This document shows positions 24,533 to 24,803 of a DNA stretch of 24,803 bases, one piece after another. The notes beneath the pieces are model-generated. The model was not told the DNA's origin, did no database searches, and was given only the letters and a program-made list of their open reading frames with translations. Each line of letters opens with the position of its first letter. Positions within the stretch are counted from its first letter, which is position 1. The position numbers and the translations under genes were made by a program. Location: assembly GCA_937958695.1 (NCBI GenBank), contig CALGNK010000032.1, positions 1 to 24,803 on the forward strand, given 5' to 3'. Source of the DNA: an uncultured bacterium. GTDB lineage: Bacteria > DUMJ01.

Positions 24533-24803
24533 CTATTTTAATACCCTCATTACATATACCTGTTGAATAGTCGTAAGGATATTGAAAACAAACCAGTAAA
24601 GGATAAAAGCAGCAGGGAAGTTCTTAAATAACACAGTAAAGATTATAGGCAATCCAATATTCATAAATAACTGACTACTACGCTGCGATGGATCGTCGCT
24701 TAACGGTGTTGATAGAAAACTAGAAGCAACCATACTGATTCCATATATAATAAGTAACGGCAAATCTGGTGCTGCTAAACTCTTTATCCATAAAAAGTCC
24801 GCA
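24533..24803 (-). CDS. yidC: Membrane protein insertase YidC/Oxa1 (C-terminal part)
   Basis: The last 90 residues lie in the window; the frame is open to the right edge. It begins ADFLWIKSLAAPDLPLLIIY, the classic YidC segment, followed by QLFMNIGLPIIFTVLF and AAFILYWFVFNILTTIQQ, two membrane helices. YidC inserts and folds proteins in the cytoplasmic membrane. The usual basic C-terminal tail is very short here (ends VYVMRVLK). It lies 16 bp upstream of the khpB start. The N-terminal part, and possibly rnpA/rpmH, should lie beyond the window. Confidence 0.92.
   Translation of the reverse strand, partial: ADFLWIKSLAAPDLPLLIIYGISMVASSFLSTPLSDDPSQRSSQLFMNIGLPIIFTVLFKNFPAAFILYWFVFNILTTIQQVYVMRVLK

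Overview
The window looks like chromosomal DNA of a low-GC diderm bacterium, probably a thermophile. Evidence for an outer membrane is a secreted protein whose single N-terminal SLH domain is followed by a coiled-coil-like rod, next to a secreted beta-barrel-like protein ending in Phe. Arg is coded mostly by AGA/AGG and Ile often by ATA, as in many thermophiles. Synergistota, Thermotogota, Atribacterota or Dictyoglomota-like lineages would fit, but I cannot assign a species or phylum from sequence alone.

Region 1 (1-2896) is a cell-envelope locus. A partial SLH gene on the minus strand carries 26 tandem nine-residue repeats and runs off the left edge. A gene-free stretch of 948 bp separates it from a divergent beta-barrel gene. 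Both genes have good sigma-70-type promoters and long structured leaders (about 178 and 149 nt). The barrel leader can form a striking two-part long-range helix.

Region 2 (2888-12767, minus strand) is a tightly packed seven-gene operon with overlapping or nearly touching genes. In transcription order it encodes a secreted/membrane protein, an ABC-2-type permease with no ATPase gene beside it and no usable AUG start, a membrane protein with a coiled coil and acidic linker, a MoxR AAA+ ATPase, a DUF58 protein, a BatA-like membrane vWA protein, and a giant membrane protein with two vWA domains around a GATase-like domain. MoxR/vWA systems are thought to act as chaperones or assembly factors for membrane or periplasmic complexes. 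The target here is unknown.

Region 3 (12806-18056) is a set of small transcription units. Ribokinase and a nucleoside hydrolase form a translationally coupled pair, suggesting ribonucleoside salvage (base plus ribose, then ribose 5-phosphate). They are followed by a class I SAM methyltransferase, a convergent PHP-domain phosphoesterase, and a radical-SAM/helix-hairpin-helix protein of the putative DNA modification/repair type. The methyltransferase and PHP genes each have a perfect TATAAT 8-9 nt before the ATG and no Shine-Dalgarno sequence, so both look leaderless.

Region 4 (18087-24803, minus strand) is the conserved origin-proximal cluster yidC (partial) - khpB/jag - mnmE - mnmG - rsmG, extended by a DUF4446 protein, a membrane-anchored M23 peptidase and a uroporphyrinogen-decarboxylase-like protein. 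Nearly all junctions overlap or lie within about 16 bp, so it probably forms one operon entering from the right edge. No tRNA, rRNA, CRISPR array or insertion sequence was recognised.
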